A stretch of DNA of 64,000 nucleotides from Ascidia mentula. Lineage: Eukaryota; Chordata; Ascidiacea; Phlebobranchia; Ascidiidae. This document shows positions 22,795 through 34,554 of this stretch, one piece after another. Each line of letters begins with the position of its first letter. Positions within the stretch are counted from its first letter, which is position 1. The DNA lies in assembly GCA_947561715.1 (NCBI GenBank), contig OX387200.1, forward strand, positions 21,578,501 through 21,642,500, given 5' to 3'. The notes under the pieces are model-generated. The model did not search any database, was not told where the DNA came from, and was given only the letters and a program-made list of their open reading frames with translations. A program made the position numbers and the translations under genes.

Positions 22795-25700
22795 TCAATT
22801 GTATTTCAGAAAGGTGGCGGTGGCGGTATCGGCCAAGACGCCTTCGAGAAAAGGGTCGTCCCTGTTTCGTTGTATAGCCAGTTTAAAGTTGATAGAGGAT
22901 TTAAAGGATGTTATCAGGTAATGAGGGATGTTATTCAAGGGGCGGGGGTCGTGTTGGATTCGATTGCGTGTTTTCCAGATGATGTGTGATAGTGCGGTGT
23001 TGAGAAGGGCGGTGAGGATTGTGGCGTATTTTGAGGTTGGCTCTGGGAGTTTGGGGAATCTAAGGTGTGCCGGGGTGTCAAAGTAGGTGGAGGTGTGTTT
23101 TAGGAGTGTATTTAGGGTGTTTTTAACTAGAAATAATAGGGGCTGGATAGAGGGACAGTTGTGGAACAGATGGGTAAAGGTTTCGAAGGGAAAGGCGCAG
23201 AAGTGACAATGGGGGGTCTGGTCTAATGGAAGAAAGGATTTTTGGCATTTTAGGGGGAGGATTCTGTGTGTGAGGCGATAATTAAAGGTTTTCAAGTAAT
23301 TGGGAAAAATGGGGTTGTGAATTTGTTTCCAGTCTGTGATATTGAAGGGATTCTGAGGGGGGTTTGTTAATCTAATGTAGAGGGGTTTTGATTTGGGGGA
23401 AAGAAGTTCTAATTCAGATGGTTTGATTAAAGATATAAGGGAGAGTAGGTATTGATAATGGGGGGATGGACGGAACGCGTGAGGGAGGTTATTTCTAATT
23501 TTGAGGTCGAGTAATTTAGACGGCAAAGTCTACCACGATGCCGTCGATCCGCTCTCGCTGCTGGGTTGATAGGGGGTAGGTTTTGGCCAAATAAGAAATG
23601 TGTGGTAAAAGTATAGTTTTGGTAAGAATGCATTTGGAGTCAAAAGTGAGAAAGGGGTTGCTGATAGATGTGGCTCGGGTTCGTAAAGAGAGAATTGGTT
23701 TGTGCCATGCCGCTTTGATTGCAGAGGGTTTTCCAATGGGTACGTTAAGTGGCTCTATTTTATCATCGTTCCAATTAATCTGACCTAATAGGGGATCGTT
23801 CAAAGGCGGGTGGAGAGTGGCAATTGCTTGGGTCTTGGTATTGTTTAGCTTAAGAGCAGAGAATTTACTAAATTTATCAATAAGGAGTAGGGCCTGTGAT
23901 AGGGAGTGCCGATGCGCCACCATAAGGGTGACGTCATCGGCATAAGCAATTGCCTTGGGGGTGTTTCGACATGGCACGGGGATAGATGATATAGAAGGGT
24001 GGTGTTGGAGGGCAACGAGGAGCGGATCTAAGGCGATCAGGAAGAGGTTCAGGCTAAGGGGGTCACCTTGCCTGACTCCTCTCCTGACCGGAAAGCCCAT
24101 CGTGGCAAAACCGTTGACGAAGGCCCGGGAGGTGGCGGAAGAATGGAGCGCAGAAAGATAATTAGTAAAGAGAGGGGGAAAGCGTTTGAGTTTGAGCTGG
24201 CGAGAGAGCCAAGGGAAGGAAATAGAATCAAAGGCTTTTTGAAAGTCAAGAGAGACGAAAAAATAATCTGAATGAGTGGAGGAGGCATGATGATATAGGT
24301 CGCGTAATAGGGATGTTAAATCTGATGTGGAATTTCCGGTTGTTGCAAATTGATTGGGGGAAAGTATGGAGGGTATGAAGGGCTTGAGTCTAAGGTTGAG
24401 GATTTTATGGAGGATTTTGAGATCTGTGTTGAGGAGAGAGATGGGGCGATAGTTAGTTAAGAGGGTTGGGTCGTTTTTCTTGTGTATGAGGGTGAGATGG
24501 CCGAGGTTAAATTCTGAGGGGATGTATGCGTGTGTGTAGGAATAGTTTAGGGCTTGGGTGAGGTCGGCCCCGATAAAGTCCCAGCAGAGCGAGTAGAACT
24601 CGATGCTGAGACCATCGGGACCGGGGGTTTTACCAGTGGGGAAGAGAGATAGGGCTTTTTTAACTTCGTATTGTGTTATCGGGTTTAAAAGAACGTCAAG
24701 GTATTTATCGGGAATGGGATTTTGAGGAAGGTTATTAAAATCATAGCCGGGGTTAGGGGGGAGGTGTTGATCTGAATAGAGGGCTGTAAAGAAAGTGCGT
24801 GTATGTGATAGGATTTCTTTGGGAGTTGAGAGAGGGAGTCCATGGGGGTCCTATAATTCTAATATGGGGGGATGTCTGCGTGTGGGTAAGAGTTGTGAGT
24901 AGAGGGATTTGTCTGTTATATTTTTAAAATGGGGATCAGAGGAAAGGGATTTGATTAAGGAAGAGCGTGCTTGGGAAATGTAGTTATCTTTGAGGGATTT
25001 TTTAAGGGATTGAAAAAGGGCCAAGTTCTGGGAGGTTGGGTAGTCGTTTAATGTTTGGCGGGCGTTATTAAGTTGTTGTTGTAGGGAGTGTGTAAGGGTG
25101 CGGCGTTGGAGGGCTAAGCGTTTCGAAAGAGTCTGCAAGAGGGATTTAAATTTAACTTTGAGAGCGAGCCAATGGTCCATGGGGTTGGGATGGAAAGAGG
25201 GAGCCAGGGTTGTCCAGAGGGGGTAGAGGCGTGCGAGGTCTTCTAGAAAGGCGGGATCTGTGAGGGTGGATGTGTTGTTTTTCCAGGAGCCTTTGCCCCT
25301 GGGAGGGGAAGAGATAAGGTTAAGGGTTATAGTTACTGAGTCGTGATCTGAAAAGGGACAAGGGATGAAGGAATGTTGTTTAGGGATTAAGGAGGGAGTT
25401 AGGTAAATTCTATCTATTCTTGATTGGGAATTGGTGGCGCGGCGGGAGAATTGACATAAGGTTGGGTGGAGGGTGCGGAAGGAGTCGTGAAGGTCGAGGG
25501 TGGCTAATAGTTTAATTAAGGTTTGACTAGTATGGCGGGTCTGTACGAGGGGGTGTTTATCAAGGGCTGAGTTGAGGACGCAGTTAAAATCTCCGGCAAG
25601 TATTGAGGGGTAGAGGGAGTCAAAAAAATTATTGTTTAATGCGGCCGGCAAGAGTCAGAAAACTGAAGTGAGAATTTGAAGGTTGGAGGAGTTTAGAAGA

Positions 25701-25936
25701 ACTGCGACACCTCCTAAAGCAGAGCCTTTCAGAGGTGCCGAGTTTAAGAGGATGGGGCCGGAAGTCCATTCAGACTTCCAGAGAGATTCGGTTTGGGGAG
25801 TAGAGTGAGTTTCTTGAAGACAATAAAGGTCAAAGTTCAAAGAGGAAAGGTACCGGAACAGGGCTTTTCTCTTAGGTGCTCGGCCTAGGCCGTTTACATT
25901 TAAAGTGCACAGGCGTATATACGATGTGGGCGCCAT
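22795..25936 (-). pseudogene. LINE ORF2: endonuclease-reverse transcriptase
   Basis: From the ATG at 25936 the frame opens with LCTLNVNGLG and LYCLQETHS, then ILAGDFNCVLN, SRIDRIYL and FSDHDSVTI, which are endonuclease motifs. The reverse transcriptase shows NYRPISLLN, FVSLDFQKAFDSI, RQGDPLS and YADDVTLM (catalytic YADD). The tail has a CHFC...HLFHNC zinc-knuckle-like motif typical of L1/Tx1 ORF2. One frame runs from 25936 to 23516, with in-frame stops at 25655-25657 and 24851-24853. A frameshift near 23520 moves the C-terminus to 23526-22795. The endonuclease is also short by roughly 50 residues near 25655, suggesting a deletion. It is not functional, but damage is light, so insertion was fairly recent. 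Confidence 0.85.
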
Positions 25937-26036
25937 TATAAAACAAGAGAAAAAAAAAGTGGAAATTTACGTTGGGGAAAACAAAAAAAAATTATAGTAA
26001 ACAAATAATTTTTGTCCGCTAGGGGGGGTGGGGGAG

Positions 26037-26629
26037 TTAAAAGCAAGTCGAATTAAAGTCATGAGGGATAAGTGCTGTACATGTATTACACGTGACTTTC
26101 TCTCCCGGTCTCAAGTTATAATATGCGCCGCAACCGCATGCGATAAGCAGCCTTCTACAGTTACTGTTTGCGCACGTCGAGGGGCTCGCGTAGGCATCTT
26201 GGGACGCCCATTGGCCGCACCGGCATCTCATATGAAGAATGCCGCATAAACATTTGATATTCTTGCCCGTGGTGCTGTATTACAGCATGGTGTCGACTTC
26301 CGTTGTGTTCCGGGGCTGCTCTTTCGTTTGTTGCGGCGGGTGACCTCGGTGAATCCTTGGTTGTCCCGGTTTGCCTTTGGGGTAGAGGTCGCTACCGGGA
26401 TATCAGCTGTTGTTATTGTTGTTATTGATGATGACGTTGTGGCGGTATCAGCCAACATTGGCATTTGCATGCTACGTCGCACCGCCTCTGGAGTCTTGTC
26501 GACGAAGGGCGTTGGGACGCGGGAGGTTTGTGGCGCCTCTGGTGTCTTCTTGTCAGAGGGAGTTGGGGCGCTAGAGGGATTTGGCGCCTCTGAAGTCTTC
26601 GCACCGCTTCCCATGACGTCAGCTGTCAC
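26037..26629 (-). pseudogene. LINE ORF1-like region
   Basis: Two overlapping frames are visible. The upstream one (26629-26228) is Pro/Ser/Thr-rich with tandem APTPSDKKTPEAPQ-like units and ends with GFTEVTRRNKRK, a signature often found near the end of LINE ORF1 proteins. The downstream one (26231-26037) is Cys-rich (CRCG...C...C...CGCG...CNTC) and could be a zinc-binding tail. ORF1 proteins bind element RNA. The frame change and short length suggest damage or 5' truncation. Confidence 0.6.
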
Positions 26630-26894
26630 GGTTGGCTTATAAAGTTATTGCATAGATTGGAAAAATGGTTTATGGTAAACATTGAATGTTGTTACGTTCT
26701 ATTTTACACTATTGCCTGATTTACTGTGTCTGAACCAAATATTGCCTGATTCTTATACAACATACGCTTTACAGATTTTTTTTATAGCGTTTGAAAACGA
26801 TTGTAGGCAGTAAGAAAGAGAGTAAATTTTGTGGGACAAAGTAAAAAACCTGCAGTCTCGTTACACGTTCTCAATATTGTTTTTGTAATTCCAG

Positions 26895-27275
26895 ATGTGC
26901 AATAGAACATACGTTGAACCAGCACTTCTGCAGGAAACACATCAACAATTAAGGAACGAAGTTGAAAACAGTTTTACTGAACAACTCGGAGCGAGCGATT
27001 CTGACATCGTCCAGAAATTGGTTGAAAAATGCCACAATGAGTTGAACGAACATTTCAAAGGCGTCGAAAAACTGAATGAAGAGAACAAGAATATTCTAAA
27101 GCGTGAGCGCAGAGAAAAATTTGCGAATGCTTTGGGTGGAATTGGTAAATTTGCTGGAGGGCTTGTAGGACTCTTGCTTGGTCCCAGTGGTATGAAATCT
27201 GGCGCTGATATTGGTAATGCTGTAGGACAGGCTGTAGGGAGTTTTTTGGCAAAAATTACGGAAAGTAAAGAATAA
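26895..27275 (+). CDS. Second copy of gene A's terminal exon
   Basis: The 126-residue frame is fully open, starts at a preserved acceptor (taattccag) and keeps the C..TYVEP start, the basic patch and the glycine-zipper tail (GGIGKFAGGLVGLLLGPSG). Substitutions relative to the first copy are largely conservative, and AATAAA again overlaps the stop (27271-27276). It could be an alternative last exon spliced from 21406 over the LINE, or a recent dead duplicate. It cannot be a separate gene in the usual sense, because nothing upstream encodes a GTPase. Confidence 0.65.
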   Translation: MCNRTYVEPALLQETHQQLRNEVENSFTEQLGASDSDIVQKLVEKCHNELNEHFKGVEKLNEENKNILKRERREKFANALGGIGKFAGGLVGLLLGPSGMKSGADIGNAVGQAVGSFLAKITESKE

Positions 27276-27276
27276 A
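27271..27276 (+). terminator. AATAAA overlapping the second terminal-exon stop
   Basis: The hexamer shares the TAA stop exactly as in the first copy, so this exon could support its own 3' end. Confidence 0.45.
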
Positions 27277-27376
27277 GTTGGCATCAAACGTTCGAATCCT
27301 TCATTCCCATGTTAGTTGATCTATACTTCCAAAAGCTTTTTCCATAATAAAAATCATACACAATATATATCGCCAG

Positions 27377-30289
27377 TTTTGAAGATAGTTTTAATCGTTA
27401 AGACTTGTATACACGCCCATGTACATATATTACACTGATCGTTATATGTCCCATTTCGTAGTGGAGCTGTACCATTAACAATTATATATAAGCAAAAGAT
27501 TTTTAAATGATTTTAGTGAGCTGCGGACTCGGCCCCTGTTACGATTATTTCTGACTTTTTGGATACGATATGTTTTGTATTCATTCTTTTCATTTGATAC
27601 ACAAACTATGTCGTTGTATATTTTGTGAGACGTGTAGAAACTGTAAAAAATAACTGCATTAAACTAACCTAGCATACTTGGTGTTGTTTCTTAAATTGTG
27701 AGATGTAGTTGGTCAAAATACTATATAGGTTGAACTTGTGATGATCACAAACAATACAGATGACATAACTTGCATGACATATCATGGACAGGGAATTTGC
27801 AGATTTACCAACTTTTTAATTCATAAGGATAACACAGGATATTGTACTTTCTAGCACATGGTCATTGAGAGGTAGAATATGTGTACCATTGCGAGGAGCT
27901 TTTCTTAAAATATTTTTTTTAACTTTAGATCAAATTGATCTTGTTCCGTTAGAGCTCATTTAGCTTTAAAGTAGACAATATTGTTCTTGAGCCCCCATTT
28001 GGTATACATGTACCCTGAGAGGTATGGGGTATGGTGGACCGCACCAGCTGCATCCCTTATCGTGGGGCCTAATACCCTCAACTTCAGAATCAGAATACGA
28101 GACTGGATTAGAAATGCGTCAAGTGCACTGACCTGCGTTACTGTTTAAACAAAGACTGTAGACCTTTAAGATTTATCCTTCAATTTAATTCGTTGAACAC
28201 AAACAAAAACCATCGACAACTTACAAACCACGCAACAAATCGGTTCCGAAACAATAGCTCGTACAGCTAGACGACAATCAATTCAATCGTTTTTTGATCT
28301 GCTCTTTGCTTATGGTCTCTTCGTATCTTAGTTCGGTCTTTGACTTTGTCTCTCTCTCTCTCCTTCTTACTCTATGTTGACTTCTTGTTGACTCCTTCCA
28401 GACTGGTTGTTGACTCTTGTTGACTGATTGTTTGATTAATATGCATGGAATATATAGCCAGGGCGAGAGCAGTTAATTGAGTTCAGGTAAAAGGAAAAAA
28501 TGACGTTGGTGTTGACGTATGACGTTGGTGTTAAAGGTGATGACAAGATTGTTGTCACACGTCTTAATGAGGTAGACAGGGCGCAGCATAAATGATGAAA
28601 TGACTTGATAGATGCACAAGTAATCCAGGTTGCTTGTCACAAATGTAATGTTAAAGATCCTTTGTGTTGAAACTTAGGTTTTTGTTTGTGGCCTTACTTG
28701 CCTCAATCATTGCATTGCTTTGACTACCGTAGGTCTTTTTGATCAATGTTTATCGTAACCAAGTAGTTATGACTCAGCAAATCATATTAAGTAGACGTAT
28801 TAAGTTAATTGTTGGTTTCTTTAATGCCAAAAGTTAAAACAAAAAAAATTTACTAAGTACATAAAAATACTTAAAAAGGCAATGTCAATGCTATATTTGC
28901 TAAAATTACTAAGAAACATCCCTTGCTTTGTCTCATCCGACCGACAGGGGACAGCCCCTAATTTACATTGTAGTTTTGCTGAGTCATCGAACTCTAGAAC
29001 GATTTTTTGAGCGTTGGAACCACTGGCAATGATGCATGGATTTCTATTTGGTGAAAACTTAAAACTAAAAGAAAAAAAAAACTTAATACTAAGTAGTTAT
29101 TATTTGTTAATGTATTTTTGTGTTTGTGCGTTTATCTTTCGAAAATTTGTGCAAATTTGTACCATTTATTATTTATACGTGTGTATGCAAATAATGCCTG
29201 TAGCACACACAGAAGTTTCAACCAATGTGTGACTTTGAGCTATAGCAGGATTGCAAAAGCCCCAATTATTTGCGTAATTATTACCTTCAGTGCTGGCTTG
29301 TACGGATCGCTATAGGTTTCAATAAGTATGTGCTTTATGTGACTAAAAATCCAACTCGCAGACTAAAAAAACAACAAAAAAAAAACAAGTGTGTTGTAAC
29401 CATAGGGAAGGGTATAAGAAATAATTTTTTTTCTACAACTTAATTGAACCTTGCTGCAATAACAAGCATTGGGGTGAAAGGGGGTATGTTGTCTAGTCAG
29501 TTTTAAAGCCTGGTTAAACAGGTTTTTACTGGGATGAAGTTTTTGTCCTGCTTGATGTCATTTTACCAATGTCACCAATTAACTAAAGTTTGTACTTATC
29601 AAGTATGAATGCATGTGCTATTATTCACAACAACAATTTCTGTTATTAATCCATGTTTATAATATCTTGGATTAAATGTTGCTAATTTTCTTTGGTTCAA
29701 ATAAAATTATTCATAACTAATCAAATAAAATTATTTTATGAACTAAGCACTGTGCATATTGTCACTGAAGGTAGTGAAATATTGCAGTGTGAATATACTT
29801 TGTTTAAAATAGGGATCTCAATACTTTCACTTTTGAAACTAATGCAATTCATGTTAGTCATATGTGCTTCGCTAGTATACCAACATAATAGTTCCTAGTT
29901 TCATTTAAATAATAATTTTAGACAATTAATTCTTTGCAATGAATTGTAGAGTACTTAATGGCTTGTAGAATGTCTGTGTAGTTGTGTGTTGTGGACATGG
30001 TGTGTGATGAAAATTTTATATTTAAATATGGTGCAGTCCAAAACTTTTTATTTATTCACAAAAAAAAACAATTTTAAATCTAGTGTCTGGTTGTGAATAA
30101 ATTGCTTGTTGAATTAAGACATGTCTCATTTTGCCAATTGTTTAGAAATGAAAAAGTATCTTAGTTAAGTCCCCATATCTGTATTAAATTTCCCAAATCA
30201 AGTTTTAAAGGTTATCAGCATTACTCCCATACTGATTGATTTGCTTTTTTGATCCACTAGTACCATTTAAAGGATAAAAATGATTGCAG
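27377..30289. other. Intergenic DNA between gene A and gene B
   Basis: AT-rich sequence with no recognisable gene. There is a short CT microsatellite near 28348-28362. A cluster of ttgttgact repeats follows at 28376-28432, and a duplicated tgacgttggtgtt at 28501-28535. Small frames such as 29014-29232 show no family features. Confidence 0.5.
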
Positions 30290-30620
30290 CTGCATTGGAC
30301 AAAACACAAGAAGGATCTGAGGAGCCTTCAGGAGGATCTTATCTCCGATAGGATAGCAGGAACAGACAGGGGGGCTAACGAAACAACTTTCGTGTGACAA
30401 ATTTTTTCGTCATTGCATAGAAAAGGTTTACGACCAACATTAAATTGCAAATTGGATGAGGTTATGTGATTCATTTTTTCACAAAACAATTTACATTCTT
30501 TGCAGCCTTTTCAACTAAAATAATGTGAACAAGGGGCCGAGATGCCCCTTGGGGAGTGCCTTGAGCAACTATCCTGCAACTAATTTTGATTGATGCATTC
30601 AACAAACCTTTTGTTAACAC
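30290..30620. repeat. Dispersed relative of the 1.5-kb array unit
   Basis: The order gattgcagctgcatt, aaggatctgag, ccttcaggaggatc, caactttcgtgtgacaaattttttcgt and ttctttgcagccttt parallels the central part of the array units at about 4530-4760 and 6030-6250. Divergence is much greater than among array units. It marks an old dispersed copy of the same repeat family. Confidence 0.6.
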
Positions 30621-33204
30621 ACAGCACTAAATGACCAGCTGAATGAAAAGGGCGAAATTGCACTAAAGGACGCATATTGGTATTTCTATGAAAATTAGTT
30701 TTGGTGCTGGGAAATGCCCACTGCGTAGACCTGTGTCACAATGGAAAGTCATGCATGACCAAGAAAAGCAGTCACGCAATTAAGTTAAATTTACGGTTGA
30801 ATGAGCGCACATGTGCGTGTCATGGCGAATTTTAGGGTGTTTGTGGGGTTTTGGGCTATTTTAATGAGGTAGTTACTTGATGGTGGGTGCTGTTGAAAAC
30901 TATGGTGAAAATGGAGCAAAAAAAATCAGGCTGTATTTGTGGAAAAAAAGAATAATTTTGGTGTCCAATCATTTGTGATTTTATGAAAGATTCATCCAAT
31001 TTCTACAAATTTTGATCAAAATTAGTGTGTGAAAAAATGGTTTAGCCGCCCCCCTAGGGCCATTTGCCACCCTGATTACTCAGTATTTTTGTAAAACGAG
31101 CAACAAAAAATGAAACCTAATTTTGCAGAAAATTGAATCGTTTAACTGCCCACTCATTTGCGTTTTTGTGTAAGTCCCAACTCTTCTCTATGCAATGGCA
31201 ATCCCCCAGGGCTGTTTATGACCCCCCTGTTAGTGATATGATCTTCCAGGAGGCGTAACAAGTCCTTGCTCTGTGCAGTTTCATCCAGGAGCAGCAATTT
31301 TTTTTACCTCGAAGAATACTAGGTCCCTATGTAAGTCACGAGACCCATCAACGGTTGTTGGAAAACAAGTGGAACAGTCACCAGGTGCATTATTGCAGAG
31401 GGCCTTGAAAACAGAATTTGCCCAATTTAATACCTACATAGGTCCTAAAACTGCACCAAACACGCTGAAAATCATCCTGGCAACAGCACGTATCTCCCTG
31501 CTCATTCAACCCTAAATTTGGCCTCCATGCACCACCGGTTGCCTTGTTACGTGGGTGAATATCTTTATTACATTAGAAAACTCTTTTTTTTAATAGAAAT
31601 ACTGATATGCGGTTTGAAGTGCTTGAATTTAACAAGGACATTTTAACCGTGGACAAGGAAACTGTTGACCGCAAGTAGTAACACACAGTCATAATCTCAT
31701 TGTTGGAAGTAGGATTAAAGTAATGTACAAGTGCTTGAGGCAGTGTTGATGACCCTTGCATTATCGTGAAAACATCATATCCTTGATTGTTTTTTCACCA
31801 TAACGCAATAGCACCCATTGGGTTACGACAGAGGTTTTCTAAGTGTGCGTTGTGACTCCCTGGTGCGCTATTGTAAGTTTCCAAGGGGCTCGCGTTAAAA
31901 ACTCTAATAAAAATTTTTTTGGATAATAATGCAGGCAAATAAAGTGGCATGAAAACAAATCGTAACTTCCTGATAGATTTATGATTTGTGTGTCGAGTGT
32001 TCTGTAAGTTTTTCAATGTGTGTCGCACGTGAAAAACGTTAAGGGACAACTGGTCTGCGCCGGTTACCGACCGATACCCATCCCCGGATGGGACAAGTTA
32101 ACCAAACATTTTTTATGATAAATCGCCAGTCTTGCGAGGTATCCGTATAATTTTTACACAAACCATAGTTTATTGACGGATCTTTACAACGACATAAAAT
32201 TATACAACTTTCAAAAACGGAAGCTCTATAATATGTGGCGTGCTATAAGTGGTATAATAAAAAGTTTTGTTTAAATTTGTTTTCAAAATTCGCTTGAAGT
32301 TTCTTACATTGAACACTGACTTTTTCGCATTTACCCGCGCTTTATGCGCCTTTACGTTTTTATCAAAATCGCAATTATTTCGCCCAATGTTTAACAAGAC
32401 AAATGTTTGCTGGTGGTCGTATATTATGTCGCATGCAACATGCAGAGACGACTGTCAATTATTCACCTACCAACGACGTATCGTTCTGCGTGATCGATAA
32501 TAAAAAATCGTCAATTGCGCATTTTAAGCAGTTTATGACGTTGAACAAATCGACATTTATTGAAACTATGCCGTAAAGTCCTTGCACACGCAGGAGAAAA
32601 ACAAATCTTCTCTGTTTGCAAACAAACGCACCAGTTTTAGTGTTGTTATCGCTGTTCTTACATTAAGAGTTGTTCAGTTAACGTCTGTTTTTACTTGAGA
32701 ATCTAATTGGGCCCTGTTTAATGCCAATGTTGAGTACAAAGGAAAATTTTACTCTCTTTGGGTTAACATAATGGTTGATGTAAAATCAATGAACCCTTTG
32801 GTAAAATATAAAGCAGATTTGGTTTTGTAAAGAAATTTATATTTTAGTACATCGCAACCAACTTTGTTTAAATGTCTACAATTTGGTTTCATTGTCAAAA
32901 ACAATGCGTGTCATTGTGTGTAAATCACCTGACGGAATGGAGTTTACTTTACCATAAAGTTTACCTCACCCCCGTGAAATTGTTAACCTTTTCTGTTTTG
33001 CAAGCACACGAGCTAGCTTTAATGTTGACAAAGTAAAGTTTTATGACGTTGTAAGAGTTTATGTTTGTTTGATGGCATCTCCATTCAACTATCCCCGAAT
33101 GCACATAGTCCTGATAATTTTGCGCGTTTATGCAGAACTAAAGTTATGAGCACGTCATTTTTTACTTTAACTGTATCAATGATATTATTTTGCGTTTCGT
33201 GAAT
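30621..33204. other. Intergenic DNA upstream of gene B
   Basis: No gene can be supported. Runs such as gggccgagatgccccttggggagtgcc and repeated poly-C/poly-G patches suggest further old transposon debris at 30530-31260. The segment 31800-33160 is plain AT-rich sequence. Confidence 0.45.
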
Positions 33205-33815
33205 TTACAGAGTGTTGTTGGTTTGAGGATGGAGTGTTGTTGGTTTGAGGATAGAGTGTTGTGGGTGTGAGGATAGAGTGTTGTTGGTGTGAGGATGGAG
33301 TGTTGTTGGTGTGAGGATGGAGTGTTGTTGGTTTGAGGATAGAGTGTTGTTGGTGTGAGGATATTGGTGGTACAAGGATGGAGTGTTGTGAGTGTGAGGA
33401 TAGAGTGTTGTTGGTGTGAGGATGGAGTGTTGTTGGTGTGAGGATGGAGTGTTGTTGGTTTGAGGATAGAGTGTTGTTGGTGTGAGGATATTGGTGGTAC
33501 AAGGATGGAGTGTTGTGGATGTGAGGATAGAGTGTTGTTGGTGTGAGGATGGAGTGTTGTTGGTTTGAGGATAGAGTGTTGTTGGTGTGAGGATATTGGT
33601 GGTACAAGGATGGAGTGTTGTGGGTGTGAGGATAGAGTGTTGTTGGTGTGAGGATGGAGTGTTGTTGGTGTGAGGATGGAGTGTTGTTGGTTTGAGTATA
33701 GAGTGTTGTTGGTGTGAGGATATTGGTGGTACAAGGATGGAGTGTTGTGGGTGTGAGGATAGAGTGTTGCTGGTGTGAGGATAGAGTGTTGTTGGTGTGA
33801 GGATGGAGTGTTTTT
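33205..33815. repeat. 22-bp minisatellite with higher-order structure
   Basis: About 27 copies of a 22-bp unit (gtgttgttggtgtgaggatg plus 2 bases) form a plus strand almost free of C. Variants alternate tttgagg/tgtgagg and atgga/ataga. A distinct variant (tattggtggtacaag) begins at 33361, 33488, 33593 and 33720, giving higher-order periods of 127, 105 and 127 bp that differ by one unit. The array ends about 240 bp before the start codon of gene B. The long minus-strand reading frame over it is only the repeat translated. Confidence 0.95.
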
Positions 33816-34056
33816 GGTCCGTTTAGCGGTGATTAGTACCGTTCCACAACTTCATTGTCGTGAAACAAAATGCGCTTTTTAATTCATTTCAAAAATGTTT
33901 TATCGAGATCAAAACATAATAAAATATTGTACCGAAATTCTGCTGTAATAGATCTGCTATTCCATACAACTACATTGTAAGCAATGGCGTCAAGTTAATA
34001 GAACTTTTTAAAACCTAACTGCTTATTGTGGTAGATAACAAAAGGGTAGCCTAGCC

Positions 34057-34554
34057 ATGGAAAAAAAATACGGTTTGGGTGAAACGTTTATGAATGCTCG
34101 TGAAAAGTTTGGCCCAAGTGGTTGGGCCAAAAGTTCATCCGGAGCGTCGTTTCCACTACCCAAAGCATCAAAATGGAATGAAATTCAAATTAAACTGCAT
34201 GGTTGTTCAAGGTCGGCTACAGGCAAACATGGAGACAGCGAGAAACAGTTTCGTTTAATTCGCGAAACCGTGGAAGAAGTTACTGGAGGGTCTGTGAAAA
34301 AACTAGATCAAAATGAAATGATATTAACCATTGCACATGAAAGCCTTAAAACATTAGATTGCGTAAAAACCAAGTGCCGTAATGGCGAGCTACTCGAAGA
34401 GATCAACACCCGACTGAAAAGTTGCAAATATAGAGATGCAAAACCCGTCACATTCATTGAAATACTCTCTAATGGAAGTAAGAAGACAAAAACTAACATT
34501 CAAGGAGCTCGCGAAAAATGGTTCGTTGGCGAGAGTGCAAAACACAAGTTGGAA
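34057..34554 (+). CDS. Gene B exon 1: conserved N-terminal domain
   Basis: Exon 1 gives 166 residues. Residues about 45-145 match exon 1 of gene A closely ([54 protein letters not shown]). The flanks are Ser/Lys-rich and diverged. Exon 2 (34735-34879) is a lysine-rich linker of 48 residues with little similarity to A. The conserved block is probably a discrete domain of unknown family. Confidence 0.8.

Larger units (their letters stand above)
22541..26640 (-). mobile_element. L1/Tx1-type LINE, nearly complete but degraded
   Basis: The minus-strand element of about 4.1 kb has a 3' end in a T-rich tract (22550-22568, the A tail on its own strand). It carries an ORF1-like region (26629-26037) and an ORF2 with endonuclease, reverse transcriptase and a C-terminal Cys/His motif (25936-22795). 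This order and the apurinic-type endonuclease place it in the L1/Tx1 group. The 5' end is probably truncated, since ORF1 is short. Target-site duplications were not found by eye. It lies between the two copies of gene A's last exon, close to the first. Confidence 0.85.
26664..27376 (+). repeat. Duplicated block carrying gene A's last intron and exon
   Basis: This block repeats about 21520-22230 with strong similarity through the intron (tgttgttacgttctatttta..., gggacaaagtaaaaaacctg), the acceptor, the exon and 100 bp of 3' flank. The LINE and 120-300 bp of other sequence separate the two copies. Intron and exon have diverged to a similar degree by eye. Confidence 0.9.

Noticed and set aside
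33162-33734. 190-residue minus-strand frame (TPTTLHPHTNN repeats)
   Set aside because: It is the 22-bp minisatellite read through; the frame is open only because the repeat lacks stops in that phase.
33205-33815. CRISPR array
   Set aside because: Units are directly adjacent with no unique spacers, and the genome is animal.
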